Positions 1 through 10,439 of a stretch of DNA of 64,000 nucleotides are shown piece by piece. The position numbers and the translations under genes are program-made. Below the pieces are notes generated by a model that saw nothing but the letters and a program-made list of their open reading frames with translations, ran no database searches and was not told the DNA's origin. Numbering within the stretch: position 1 is the stretch's first letter; each line of letters begins with the position of its first letter. Source of the stretch: Megaustenia siamemsis (lineage: Eukaryota; Mollusca; Gastropoda; Stylommatophora; Ariophantidae); NCBI GenBank assembly GCA_032433765.1, contig JAVIAB010000092.1, positions 102,512,064-102,576,063 of the forward strand. The letters are read 5' to 3'.

Positions 1-3000
1 ATCGTAATAATTAACTTTACGTTGTCTAAACCCGTCCTCAACTTTTCGTATAATTGGAAAGTCAGTGGCATTTTCTGCATCAATGCCCAGAGATACAGAG
101 CGTTTGCGTCGTAGCCTTTAAGACTCTCTACTACATTTTGAGGATTACCTCTGATTCGAGTCTCGTCCTTCTCGTGGTGGCGATGAAAGATTATGCTCGG
201 ACCACCCACTATATTATCTCTAAGCGTTTTATGAAGCTCCGCCTCGCGTTTACCGCATAACGAAAAGACTACGTTTTTAGGTATGGTGTTGAAGAGGTAT
301 CTTAACGTCACACCGGGGACTGAAATGGCGTCCTTAAACATATCTACACCTAAACCCGCGTAAAATTCGATCTGTTTCTCTAATGCGAGTAGGAAGGGCC
401 CGACATCCTTGTTGTTATACCAAACAAGAAGATCTCTGAGAGTGGACATGTTATTGTCCGCCCATATCTTGTTACAATACTCGTACTCTTCGTTTGAAAT
501 ATTACAGTTTTTAAGCGTCGAAAAGAAGGCCTCATGAGGGGGAGAGAGGTTTCGTCTAACTTTTTTAGATTCGTAATATACTCGTAACAAAATACACCTT
601 TGGTCTCTTTAATCTTGTACGCTGCCAAGTATTTACTATAAGAGAACCCCGGGGCGAGATAATTTATAATATCTAAGAACTTTAGTCGACTGGTGGAGAT
701 GCACATAAAATTATTATTGCGCTTAACGATAAACTTGAAGGGCGAGGTCACCCTTTTTTAGTTTTGTTTTGTTTCGGCCCTTCTTCCTCTTCTTCTTCAT
801 CTTCTTCTTCATCGTCATCATCTTCTTCATCGTCATCTTCTTCATCGTCATCATTTTTCAATTCTTCTTCAACGTCATCTTCTTCACCTTCATCATCTTC
901 TTCGTTCGCTTTTTCTACTTTGTTCGCCCCAGCTACGAAATGTCTTATTAAATATGGTTTGATAACGTTTAAGTCATACTTTCCAGAGTTGAACCCTATA
1001 ACGGGGAGCTCTTTCAAGTATGCCTCGAGTTTCCCTATGAGGTCACTACAGTCACCCCTGTCTCTTAAACTGTCAAAAACCTGTTTGAAACTGCCGCGTA
1101 AGATTATATACGACCGTTTCGCTAATGTCTCTAGATAATCTATCATTTTACTCACTAATTTTTGAGAATCACCTTCGCTCACAAAACATACCGGTTTTTC
1201 ATAACCAGGAATATTACTGGCTACGGCACACGACATTGGAATATGCCTGGCTACATATTCGGTCACACTACTAGTGTTTCCATCTGTCGTCGGTACATTA
1301 CTAAAGTAACATTCATAATCGTACGTCGCTCTGTAGGGATACACGTAATTATTAGGAACTTCTATACCCCTATTAGCTATCGTTTCGAGTATACCCTCTT
1401 TGTTCCTATAAACTCCTCCGATATACTTGTCTTTTCGCTTATCCCCGTACATGTCTTCTCGTGTCTACCCATATCCCAACATTCTTTCCACAATTTTCCA
1501 CATTTAGGACACGAAAAAGCATGGGCCGCCTTATCTATGTCCGCTATATACATAAAATGTTCTTCGTAAAATAGAACTCGTAAGGTGTCGCTAAAAGTCG
1601 TACTACCTCTTAGCATTGGGGACAGGGCTTGTTCTTTGTCAAAAGCGAAGACGTCCACGTTAATACCGAAACACTTTTCTAGAGAGGGAATCTGCGCTAA
1701 CGTTACACCCGGGAACTTGTCGTCAATATCTAAACCCTGATGGTCTTGCCACTGTTTCAGGAGATCGCTGGTGGGTCTGTGTAAATTACCGAGATTAGCA
1801 CCCTAAATAACGCTACACATCTAAAGAAACAGAGATTATCAGTATATGCTGGCCCGTTTATGTTATTTTGTAATGTATAAATGAATTTATTGTTTGTAAT
1901 GTGTTGTGGCAGGTCGGTGGTTAGACACCCGATAGGATATTCTACGAAATGATAGTGATAGAACGAAGTGCTGGGAATGGTTTCGACGCTATATTTAGTG
2001 CTCGGTCTATTATGATTTGCGTGGTTTAAGGGGTCGCTATCTTGTAGTTGTGTGAGGAACCTATCAAAATCTGCTCTGTTATTGATAACCATCGGCGTTG
2101 AAAGAATTAAACTATTATTGAAACTACTATGGAAAAACCGAAGGTCATTGTTTTCTTTATTCCTCAGGATGAAATTGTGAGAATAATTTATTTTAAATCT
2201 ACGTGTTTGGTTATTAAATATGGGATTTAGGATGTTTGCCCAGTTTGGCCGTAGCTTTGAATTTGGATTATGGAAGACTGTGTGAACTGACAGATGCCTA
2301 TTATTATTACTATGTGACCTTATTGCAGACCAGTTGTCGACATAGACCTGTCTAACATCTGCTGGTAAACTAGCTAAACTGTCTAATTCTAGATCCGTTC
2401 GCGCCTTCTTGTTGTGTTGACTCTCTATCGATTGTTCATTATTCCGCTTCCTCTTATTTGTTGGTTCAGCTCTGGACTTTGAACAGGTCGTCGGTATCGA
2501 AGCTGATGCGGTGGCGGAGGTGGTTGATGCTGATGAGGTGGAGGAGGTTGATACTGATGAGGTTGATGGTCTTGTCGAGGATGTTGAGCTTGTACTTGTT
2601 GATATCGGTAGTTGGTGTTTGTTTTTAATATGTGTTCTTAGATTGTCCTGTCTGTTAAATTCGCATACACATATAGGACACTGGTATGTATGTTTATTGT
2701 GAACAGTGTCTATATACCGATCTAGATGGTTTTGGGTAGTAAATATTTTCCCGCAGTCTTTACACGAGTATTTAGTATTAATGCGTACAGATGATATGTG
2801 TTCTGTACTGTCTCTAGACTGGTCACCCCCACGAGTGTTATCTACTCGGGGTTTCTTTATAGAGTGTTCTTCATCCCAGGTCTCTGCCACATTGTTGTCT
2901 GTTGCAGAGAATACTGTCGGGGCCCTTGATGTAGCCGGTGCTGGTGCCGGTGATATAGATGCATATGCTGCGTGTTTCTTCGCCACATGGTTTGTAAGAT

Positions 3001-3163
3001 TTGTGGATCTTGTAAAGATGCAGCCGCATATAGGACACGGATATCTCTGTTGGCCGTGCGCACTATCTACGTGTCTGGCTAGAGCATCCCGACGTGTGAA
3101 GCTTTTCCCACACGTTTCACACACGTGGCGTGGTCTGCTTACAAGTTCGTTACGTGAGGCCAT
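1..3163 (-). pseudogene. Protein-primed family B DNA polymerase of a Polinton/adintovirus-like element, partial and frame-broken
   Basis: The minus-strand frame opens at 3163 (MASRNELVSRPRHVCETCGK) and reads to 1757. Residues about 14-185 hold four C2H2 zinc-finger units in two pairs; the third has Tyr where the first His should be (HLDRYIDTVH). A Ser/Thr-rich linker follows, then a module ending in DNLCFFRCVALF, typical in my memory of Polinton/adintovirus PolB N-termini. Reading continues in other frames: a Cys/His segment (CPKCGKLW, near 1520), exonuclease motif I (YDYECYF, near 1310), motif II (FNSGKYDLNVIKPYL, near 970), an exonuclease/linker block (near 660), and the polymerase motif A equivalent (GYDANALYLWA, near 90-116). 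Breaks lie beside a C3 run at 1801, C4 at 1443, T6 at 754 and G5 at 538, with no stops between them. The gene leaves the window at base 1. Role: replication of a linear dsDNA virus or transposon. The breaks may be true decay or indel errors in the assembly. Confidence 0.85.
781..906 (-). repeat. Acidic Asp/Glu tract encoded by a GAA/GAC-type microsatellite
   Basis: A CTT/CATCGT-rich plus strand here reads on the minus strand as about 40 almost uninterrupted Asp and Glu codons. It lies between exonuclease motif II and the next conserved block of the polymerase. It probably grew by triplet slippage inside the polymerase gene; a charged linker at this place is not a general feature of the family as I know it. 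Confidence 0.8.
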
Positions 3164-3226
3164 CTGTCAACGAGATAAAACCACTCATTTAGTGTGCGTA
3201 CCAAAAATACATTGAAATAGTATACA

Positions 3227-3232
3227 TATATA
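3227..3232 (-). promoter_or_regulatory. Possible TATA box for the polymerase gene
   Basis: TATATA lies about 65 bases upstream of the minus-strand start at 3163. It is the only TATA-like string close to that start. No transcript evidence is available. Confidence 0.35.
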
Positions 3233-3567
3233 ACATGCGCTCGCACACGCACGCGCGCGCACACATACACACATACACGCGCACACAAACGCATACACGA
3301 ACGCACACATACTATATGTTACTAGACAGTTATTAGTTATCGACCTCTTCGTTAGCACACCTAACCTCACCGGCTCTCATGTCTTACACCATCCTCGTAC
3401 AACTCAAAACTCATCCGTCGCTCCTACTATCATAAACGCTATAGCCAGATATGCCTCATTCCTCCGCTTTCGCTAGTTTATTATAAATGTCTCTCAGCGT
3501 CTACCACCGCTATATCAGACCGTTTCAAATCTTTCTTTCTTTCTTTACTTTTCTTTCTTTCTTTCTT

Positions 3568-3600
<33 letters not shown>

Positions 3601-3865
3601 CGCTCTAGCTCTCCCTTATCAGTACTTTAATCTTTACACTCAAAACACATTATCAACATCTACGTACTTATTACTTAACTAAAACACGCATCCATTAACA
3701 GTTAGTTTTAAATATTATATTTTGTCGGTAAGCGGGTATCTAGGTGTTTACTAACGCTTTTATTGACATATTGAGTCTCTATCCCAATCATGTTCATATC
3801 ACTATCGTAACCATACCACTTTTACATTATGTGTTTGTACTAACGCGACTGGAACTATAAGATTC
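3233..3865. other. Divergent intergenic spacer with two microsatellites
   Basis: The spacer separates the polymerase (minus) from the Bcl-2-like gene (plus). It holds an alternating CA/CG/TA purine-pyrimidine stretch at about 3239-3310 and a TTTC run passing into TC at about 3531-3604. No reading frame is recognised. A promoter for each gene is expected here by position only. Confidence 0.6.
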
Positions 3866-4441
3866 ATGAAACTTAATACATCGCTCAGTTTGTGTGACGC
3901 ACGCGTAATGTATAGCCGAACATGTCCAGACATGTTTCACATTATTGATTCACGTACCACTCGCGCTTCTGAATTATCTTATATGGCTTCGAAAATGACT
4001 AGTTCTGATTGTAAAATGTGTGTGGCTACAATTTCGAACGAAATTGTGGTATTAGCTGTTGACGTTATCCACACTTACGATAAGACTAAAAAGAAGCTTT
4101 CCCCGTTTTATAAGTCAATGGCTAAACTAGTCTATACGGTATCAGAGAGATATGACTCGTTATTCGCTGGTATAACTCTGGGAGTCGGGGATAAGGATAT
4201 TTATGCCTCGTTTGTAACCATTGTGGTTTATATGGTTTCAGATGGAATTTTAAACTGTGGGCGCCTCGTGGTTATTTATACGCTGGCTTATCGACTAATT
4301 AAGAACCATGTCAAAGACTTTTACGATTCTGATACAGATATATCTTCTCTGGAAAAGAGCTTCGCTTTCTTTGCCGGGATGTTTATCGGTGGATTATTCG
4401 GAGACTGGCTTGTAAAACGGAGGTTGGAAAAAAGTTCCTAG
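3866..4441 (+). CDS. Bcl-2-like apoptosis regulator, probably viral
   Basis: This is an intact 191-residue frame without introns. A BH1-like box is seen near residues 126-140 (DGILNCGRLVVIYTL), matching the family pattern DG-x-x-N-x-G-R-[IL]-V. A BH2-like box follows at about 178-184 (GDWLVKRR), matching the DWLVK core of cellular family members. An upstream amphipathic stretch near 85-105 (KLVYTVSERYDSLFAG) could be BH3-like. The protein ends about eight residues after BH2, so the usual C-terminal membrane anchor is missing; a hydrophobic FAFFAGMFIGGLF stretch precedes BH2. Family role: binding BH3 proteins to block mitochondrial apoptosis. The Trp usual in BH1 is Cys. The divergent PolB neighbour suggests a viral accessory gene. 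A processed host copy is the alternative. Confidence 0.72.
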   Translation: MKLNTSLSLCDARVMYSRTCPDMFHIIDSRTTRASELSYMASKMTSSDCKMCVATISNEIVVLAVDVIHTYDKTKKKLSPFYKSMAKLVYTVSERYDSLFAGITLGVGDKDIYASFVTIVVYMVSDGILNCGRLVVIYTLAYRLIKNHVKDFYDSDTDISSLEKSFAFFAGMFIGGLFGDWLVKRRLEKSS

Positions 4442-4557
4442 ACTTCTCTAACGAAAAGGATACGACGATGTGGACTCTATTTCGTAACAGCTTTGCTCTG
4501 TGCCCGTTACGATACTTACCGAACACGTTCCTATATGTTACGTAATTCATTTACATT

Positions 4558-4563
4558 AATAAA
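4558..4563 (+). terminator. Polyadenylation signal AATAAA for the Bcl-2-like gene
   Basis: A canonical AATAAA lies about 117 bases after the stop codon at 4441, with T-rich sequence downstream. Confidence 0.5.
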
Positions 4564-5160
4564 ACTATGATAATAAACACACATTGTTATGTATTTTAAG
4601 TAAAATTTCAACTTACCTGTATTCTTATAATGTTGGTTTTTTAAAGGCTGGTTCTCCTAGCTTCTCCGACGTTGTTTCAGTATAACACCTGTGGTTATCT
4701 GCTGTTAGATTTACAGCTCTGGTAGGATATTATCGGTGAGGCTCTGGTTGTAGATTTACAGATATGGAAGCGTATCTGGCAGTGTTATCACTGTGGGTAC
4801 CTCGTGACTGACTGCCCGACCGACGCTAGTCGAATGAATATATTAAATCGTGTACGCGCCTTTTTTTACATAACCTGTTGCGTTTCGCGCTCGCTGGAGA
4901 CAATAATCATTAAACTCACGCGAGAGCGGCAACGGTGGGAGATATTGAGCTGCCACGGTAGGAGAAAATGACTGTTCGTTAATACCGCCAGCAAGATTTG
5001 CCAATATATATGTATGTATATATACCTACTTATGGTCCATATCTTAAATACGGGGCCCATTTACGTCCACTTAGATATAATAACTATTACTATTACTATT
5101 ACTATTATATGTATATATATACTCACCATAACTATGAAATAACTAACGTATCACTACTCC
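4564..5160. other. Non-coding, no gene recognised
   Basis: A short motif (tagatttacag) occurs twice at about 4707 and 4752. No supported coding frame or transposon domain is seen. The right boundary of the viral island could lie here, but I found no convincing terminal inverted repeat. Confidence 0.5.
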
Positions 5161-5170
5161 CTAATATGGT

Positions 5171-5279
5171 AGTTTCACTTCCGGAGTGGGCGTGGTCTAT
5201 AGCCGGACAACATACACACACACTAGCTCCTATTGGAAGTCACTTTGGCGGGAAAAACTGATGTCCAATACATGACTCA
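5171..5279. promoter_or_regulatory. Cluster of promoter or enhancer-like motifs (ISRE/ETS, GC box, CCAAT, E2F, AP-1)
   Basis: In order: AGTTTCACTTCC at 5171-5182 (reverse complement resembles an interferon-response half, and CTTCCGG is ETS-like), GGGCGTGG at 5188-5195, ATTGG (inverted CCAAT) at 5232-5236, TTTGGCGGGAAAA (close to the E2F consensus) at 5244-5256, and TGACTCA (AP-1) at 5273-5279. Six motif classes within about 110 bases is more than expected from the surrounding AT-rich sequence. No gene start is identified next to it. Confidence 0.4.
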
Positions 5280-5508
5280 GTAATCAACAACCCATCCCTT
5301 CATGCACTATACAAGCCCTATTCATATATACATATATATCATGACAGAAGCTCCACCACCACCACCACCTTCCACCATGGGAAAGTGGTGGTATCCTACT
5401 ATATAACTCTTGTACTTGAAGGGTACTGGACTTCGTAGGATATACCCTACTCTTTGGTCAACTAAAAAAGTAAGACCATTTCCTCCTGGTCTACTACTTA
5501 CGATGCAC

Positions 5509-5575
5509 TGTAGATAGAAGATTGTGGAGGGACATGATCGCCTACGCCAACCGGTATGGCACATGATGATGATTA
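5509..5575 (+). mobile_element. LINE-A 3' end fragment
   Basis: It reads as the last codons of a LINE reverse transcriptase ORF (RRLWRDMIAYANRYGT) followed by an ATGATGATG tail. The same terminus recurs on the minus strand at 9959, 51344 and 57871. Confidence 0.75.
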
Positions 5576-5589
5576 CAAAAAACGGCATG

Positions 5590-6485
5590 TTGTGTAATAC
5601 TCTCAGATGGCTTCCTCAGTGTGTGTCCTATCCAGCGACATTGTCTTCGCTGTAACTCTTTATCCACTGGATTTCGACTGGTACTTTTCCATAATTCTGT
5701 TAGTGATTTTGTCCAGCCATTTCCATTCTTTTATTCTGCGCCAGCATCCATTAATGAAGATCTATATCTTCATGATTTGTGTTTTCATCTTTGACAGCCA
5801 TATAATAGGACTGATTTAACATGGAGTTGACAATTATTATTTTTGTGTTTAACCTAATTTCTTTGGATTTCCATGTTTTATTAGTACAATGAATGCTTCT
5901 CTTACTTTTGATATCCTTTGTTTGGTAACCTCCCTCTTTGTTTATATTACTGCCCAGTTATATGTAAGATTGTACGTCTAATAGAAGTGTTTCTCCTATT
6001 GTTATCTGGTTATTGCCAACTGCATTAATTATCAATATTTTGGTATAATCTCTATTTTCAGTCCCAGCTGTTGTTATCTCTTATCAGGTATGCTCATTTT
6101 AACTTGCATATGTTTATGATTATGTGATAGGAGAGATATGTCATCAAGTTACTTGGCCAGTAACCACTGGATTCCATTTCTGTTGTGAGTTATATAATCC
6201 AATCTATGTCCAGTAGAAAGAGAAATGGAGATAAACGGCATTCCTACATTGCTCCTATTCTTATTTAAAATGCTTCTGTAAGCTGCCCTTTGTGCACAAC
6301 AAGTGTTCTTATCAGGTTAATAAATTTTATGGGGATTCTGTAATGACTCAGTAGTTTCCAAAGCTTTCCTCTGTCTAAACTATCAAATGTCTTTTTGTAA
6401 CCAAAGAATCCGATATAAAGTGGGCACAACCATAGGAATTGATGTTGTATAATTACCTTAGTGTTGTTCATCTTACTTTGCATTT
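5590..6485 (-). mobile_element. LINE-C fragment, internally rearranged
   Basis: On the minus strand, 6483-6265 reads as reverse transcriptase domain (KKTFDSLDRGKLWKLLSHY) and about 5690-5610 reads as the C-terminal WIGHTLRKP segment also seen in the plus-strand copies at 41020 and 41670. Stops and frame changes break everything between. It is a dead copy. Confidence 0.65.
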
Positions 6486-6800
6486 GAAGGGGTTAAGGCA
6501 AAGAAATGAAAATGAATACATAAAAATGCGAAGCTGCAGTAAAGCTGAATGTGAGGGAGAATTAAAAAAAAAATAGAAAAAATGGTATGGTAAAAGCTTT
6601 ACGTGATTGATAGACGACACAAATTTGAACGACATTTCGGTTCAATAGGCCTTCAGCAGGAACAAACAAACAACACACACACAGATATGTAAGTAAATAA
6701 AACTAATTCTACTAATAACTAATAATGAAACATATAAAACAAAATAATCAAAACTGGTTAAAGAAAAATTTCTTCCCTGTGTCGTGGACCGTGGCCGGAA
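6486..6800 (-). mobile_element. Penelope-like element 3' fragment
   Basis: On the minus strand it matches the end of the right palindrome arm at 15760-16044: the same GTTGTTTGTTTGTTCCTGC box, the GAAGGCCTATTG motif, the T-rich run, and the terminal AGCTTTACTGCAGCTTCGCA block. It is diverged and 5'-truncated, so it is an independent older insertion. Confidence 0.8.
6631..6659 (-). ncRNA. Hammerhead-like motif, diverged copy
   Basis: The minus strand reads CTGCTGA, a short GGCC/TATT hairpin remnant, CGAAA and TGTC. Stem II pairing is weakened (GAACC instead of GGGCC). Confidence 0.3.
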
Positions 6801-6865
6801 CGAGAAAGAGAGAGAGAATCCGCGCTTTTATCAGAATCAGAATCTGCATTTGAATTATTTTTAAC

Positions 6866-7000
6866 TAAAATGAGACCAACACAAGGGGCTAAGACGCCAT
6901 AAAGGACATCTAAAATGAGACCAACACAAGGGGCTAAGACGCCATAAAGGACATCTAAAATGAGACCAACACAAGGGGCTAAGACGCCATAAAGGACATC
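6866..7000. repeat. 45-bp minisatellite, three copies
   Basis: Three nearly identical head-to-tail copies of a unit containing GAGACCAACACAAGGGGC, at offsets of 45 bases. No spacer and no known function. Confidence 0.95.
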
Positions 7001-7019
7001 GGTAGATGACGGTCATTGA

Positions 7020-7400
7020 CTCATATTATTCATCTGCGACCATAACTCTTTCAGACTTGGATTACGGACTCTCTGTTATGAAGTCTGCTGAATGTTTCAA
7101 GGTTTTGGTTACATCATATAGTATCTCTTCCAAGGTAGTGGATGTGGGCGTATGTTATCCTCCTCACGTCTGTGTAGCGAGAGCAGCCTTGTAGGATGTA
7201 TTTGCTGTCATATCTGCTACAGTGCAGTGACATAGTCTGGTGATGCCTATACCGAGTTTGAAATTCATGTGGTTCCTCATTTTGTCGTAACCAGTGCGAG
7301 AGCAGAGTATGATAGCATCGTCTCTTCTTGAGTTGATAATGTCCACCCCCCATTTTTATTTGGGATATTCTTGTTTTCACTTTGAATGGTTTTACCATTT
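7020..7400 (-). mobile_element. LINE-H C-terminal fragment
   Basis: Two overlapping minus frames (RRCYHTLLSHWLRQNEEPHEF and NHMNFKLGIGITRLCHCTV) are frame-shifted pieces of the tail that reads intact at 18603-18977 (RMRNHMFTKFKIGTTSLCHC). The Cys-His-Cys tail motif is retained. Confidence 0.7.
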
Positions 7401-7486
7401 GATAATAGATTTCACTTCATAATAGGTGACCATGTAGGCGATTCATAACTGGTAACGGTCCTACTCTTCCTCCCAGCAGTAAAAGT

Positions 7487-7733
7487 AGTAAAGTACCCCC
7501 GTCACGCCACGTGTCGTATAGGGAAATATGGTGTTAGTGACCCTATATTTTACAGACCTTTTAGCACATGATTTTGGGGTAATGTGGTCAGTATTACGCC
7601 CGTGCTGCTTTACTTTCCCAGAAAAAAATCCGGTACCCATTTAAGGCTGGGTGAACCCGGAAGCCGTCGGTTGGGATCGAACCCCACCCCATGTCCGTGG
7701 TAGTCCAGTTCACTAACCACTGAGCTATCGCGG
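7487..7733 (-). mobile_element. SINE-1 copy
   Basis: A tRNA-derived head at the right end (box A TAGCTCAGTGGTTAG, box B GGTTCGATCCC on the minus strand), then the conserved GGGTTCACCCAGCC body, ending at the left in the TTTACTACTTTTA-type tail. It is one of about ten copies in the window. Confidence 0.9.
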
Positions 7734-7759
7734 GTGGGATTAGAAAATCCTAATCCACT

Positions 7760-7935
7760 CAAGCCCAGCGAGACTCAAAGAAGGAAGGCAATCTGGAACT
7801 CAAAAACGCCTAGCTAAAGTTGAATGATTTGGATCAAAATGCACATATGTTAGAACCTGTTGAAAACAAACAAAAAAACCCAACGTTTGCACAACATTTA
7901 ACGTCATTTTAAAGGACGTAATATACAGAGATGTA
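7760..7935 (+). repeat. Diverged copy of dispersed repeat R1
   Basis: It weakly follows the block seen at 21740-21920 and 39930-40080 (GGAAGGCAATCTGG start, TTTTAAAGGACG end). Class unknown. Confidence 0.4.
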
Positions 7936-8755
7936 GTTGTAAGAAGAACACAGAAGAATACGTCATTTGTGAAGTAAACAACAATATCCTTGTTCGTTAT
8001 AAGAAGGAAATAGAATTACACGATCGATTTTGTTGTTGTTGCTCGGAATGACGATAATATAAGCTTAGACTGTAGACGGCAAAGGTCGAAAGTAATTATT
8101 TAAAAAAAAACTTGTCAGAACTATCAATAGACATTGGTCAATCATAAGTTTCGAAAATACATAAGACCTACCAGAACGACAGTGACGTATCAGACGGATG
8201 ACAATAGTTCTTGGCCTTTTGTGCCGTGTTTGGCTCGAATAGAATTTTAATGAATGAATAAATGACGTCTCAATTATATTTAATAAAATATCAGTTTATA
8301 GATTAATTATCAAGCCAGCACCTTACTGTGTTGATTAGAGTTCCTTCATAAAATGTGATAATCTTTTAAATATTTCACTACTTCATTTGACCTGTTTCCG
8401 ACTACTTCCACGACGCCGCGCTCTCCCCTTCCCCCTCCTCCCCAACCACACACACAAAATACATTGTTTTTTCCCTCCAATGTCTAATCAACACTGGCAA
8501 GGAGTAATATCATAGGTATTTTCAGAAATCTTAGTTTCGTATTTATTTATTTTCATTAGTCCCGTAACTTTGGCAGTCGCTATGACACTCTTGATGACGT
8601 CTTCACAATTGGACACCAACCTTCACGATAGTGAGCTACTTTCTGGGGCGTGACGAATGTTAATCCTGTCCGTTCTGTGATAATGTCTTCCTCCCACCAC
8701 TTTCTCTGTCTTCTCTTGTCTGGTACTGTACCCTCCTGCAAAATGCCCTCTTAGC
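7936..8755. other. Non-coding, no gene recognised
   Basis: AT-rich sequence with a C-rich patch near 8420-8450. No supported coding frame or repeat family. Confidence 0.5.
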
Positions 8756-9188
8756 AAGGCTTGTAGATCTTGTAGCATATCAGTACCACATAGGAGATAG
8801 TGACCACAGACCAGTCAAACTTTCAGTGGATCTTGCCCACAAACAGGAGTTGCAAATACCTCTTCCCCGCTGGAACTATAAGAGACCAGATTGGGCAAAG
8901 TTTGCCAGGCTGACTAATGCATATACTGCGCCTATCAACACCCACGAACAGGTCAATAATATGATAGAGCGGTTAACAAATGGAATCATGAGAGCTGCTA
9001 AAGAATCCATTCCTAGAGGAGCAAGAAGAAACTACAAGCCATACTGGAGCAAGGAAATACAAAGACTAGATGAGGAACTGGACTCTGCCAGAGAACTAGC
9101 TGAAACATTACACAGCACAGAGAGCATCGTTGCCTACAAAGCAGCCTCGGCCAAATACAGACGTGAGGTCATGATATCAGCTGGATAG
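8756..9188 (+). mobile_element. LINE endonuclease-to-RT linker fragment (probably LINE-H)
   Basis: The frame first reads IGDSDHRPVKLSVDL, the C-terminal SDH motif of an APE-type LINE endonuclease, then continues RWNYKRPDWAKF and AAKESIPRGARRNYKPYW, typical of the linker before the reverse transcriptase domain. It stops at 9188. A 5' and 3' truncated retrotransposon piece. Confidence 0.75.
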
Positions 9189-9944
9189 ACAAAATAGAGT
9201 GCCTTAATCTAGACAAGCACGTACACATATACCAACACACATATTCAAATTTCTCTTCCATTTTGCTTCAACAAAAGTGTAACAATAGGTTCAGTGATGT
9301 CCTCTAAAGAAAACATATTTGCCTTATTTTTGATCTGGTAAGAAATAACATCTGCCAAGTTCAAGGTTAATTAGCTTGTGCAGCGTTAACGCCACAATTA
9401 AAATTTGAGGCTAGTTTGTTCGAGCCAATGACAGTACATTGTAATGTTGGAGTTTTGGGGGGAAAGGATGTTTGAAAATGTACGCAGTTGGAAATCACAT
9501 GTCTCTAGAAGGAATGGTCAGGATGATTCTATTCTATTCTCTTTGTGGAATCAGTTACATTGCAGTCGCAGCATCCCAATATCCGTTCCACCGACCGTCC
9601 CAGCATTTCTTGAAGGGCATGTAGACTGATTGTTGGTGTAAGGTATTGATTATAGATTCAACTGTTTTTCACACGAAGCAATCCGGATCGACCAGATCCT
9701 TTTCCACCTTTAGGCTCCTCAGTCTCTCGTGTCATCAGCTCACAGTTCACCACGGTCAGGCCCGTATCTGCAAGAACAGAATCTAAGGCTCTACCATGGG
9801 CGCTGTCTTTGGGGATGCCCCAGACCATACCCCGCGTATTGCCATGATTAGAGATAAACAAAGAGGGAGGTGTTTAATTAGGTGTGTGAGATCGCTCAGA
9901 AGATCTATCGTAAGATCTAGATTCAAAGGGTCAAGAAAAGTGAG
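9189..9944. other. Non-coding, no gene recognised
   Basis: Small open frames on both strands show no family motif. It forms the left flank of the LINE-A insertion. Confidence 0.5.
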
Positions 9945-9954
9945 TAAGATTAAT

Positions 9955-10060
9955 ATCATCATCATCATGTACCATACCGGTTGGCGTAGGTGATCATGTC
10001 CCTCCACAATCTTCTATCTACAGTGCATCGTATCAGTACTGTTGTTGACTGTTTTCCATG
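9955..10060 (-). mobile_element. LINE-A, 3' part, left of the Penelope insertion
   Basis: A (CAT)n tail at 9956-9968 is followed by the minus-strand LINE-A C-terminal codons. It is interrupted at 10060 and resumes at 16045. The LINE's own target-site duplication TAAGATTAAT is at 9945-9954 and 16840-16849. Confidence 0.85.
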
Positions 10061-10137
10061 GAAAAAATTGAAAAAAAAAAATAAAAAAATGGTATGTTAG
10101 AAGCTTTACGTGATTAATAGACGACACAGATTCGAAC

Positions 10138-10166
10138 GACGTTTCGGCCCAATAGGCCTTCTGCAG
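10138..10166 (-). ncRNA. Hammerhead-like motif, left arm
   Basis: Minus strand: CTGCAGA, then GGCC-TATTG-GGCC able to form a 4-bp stem II, then GAAA and CGTC. Penelope-like elements are known to carry hammerhead ribozymes in this layout. The canonical CUGANGA box would need A where C is seen at the fourth base, so activity is doubtful. Confidence 0.45.
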
Positions 10167-10439
10167 GAACAAACAAACAACATACACACACAGATATGTG
10201 AATAAATAAAACTAATCCTACATAGCTAACTAGTAATGAAACATCAAAAACAAAATAATCGAAATATGTTGACTTCCCTGTGTGTCGTGGACAGTGGTCA
10301 GGCTATGAAAGGAATTTCTCACGGGTGTAGCTGTAATTTATACCCTGTGGTCAGAGGTGAAGGGTTCTAAAAATACACGAGTGGGGGAACGCTATCTAGG
10401 TACGTCGACTACAAAGGCACAGGCAATATCTGAAAGTAT

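Noticed and set aside
764..1138. Plus-strand poly-Ser open frame
   Set aside because: It is the antisense of the acidic tract in the polymerase gene on the minus strand.
4870..4955. Imperfect inverted repeat (GTTGCG...CTCGC and GCGAGAGCGGCAAC)
   Set aside because: Too short and mismatched to call a viral terminal repeat; no partner on the other side of the island is visible.
5322..5588. Minus-strand Gly-rich open frame
   Set aside because: Composed of a CCACCA simple repeat and the antisense of a LINE-A tail.
9444..10007. Small open frames on both strands
   Set aside because: Frames overlap each other and the LINE-A tail; no family motif.
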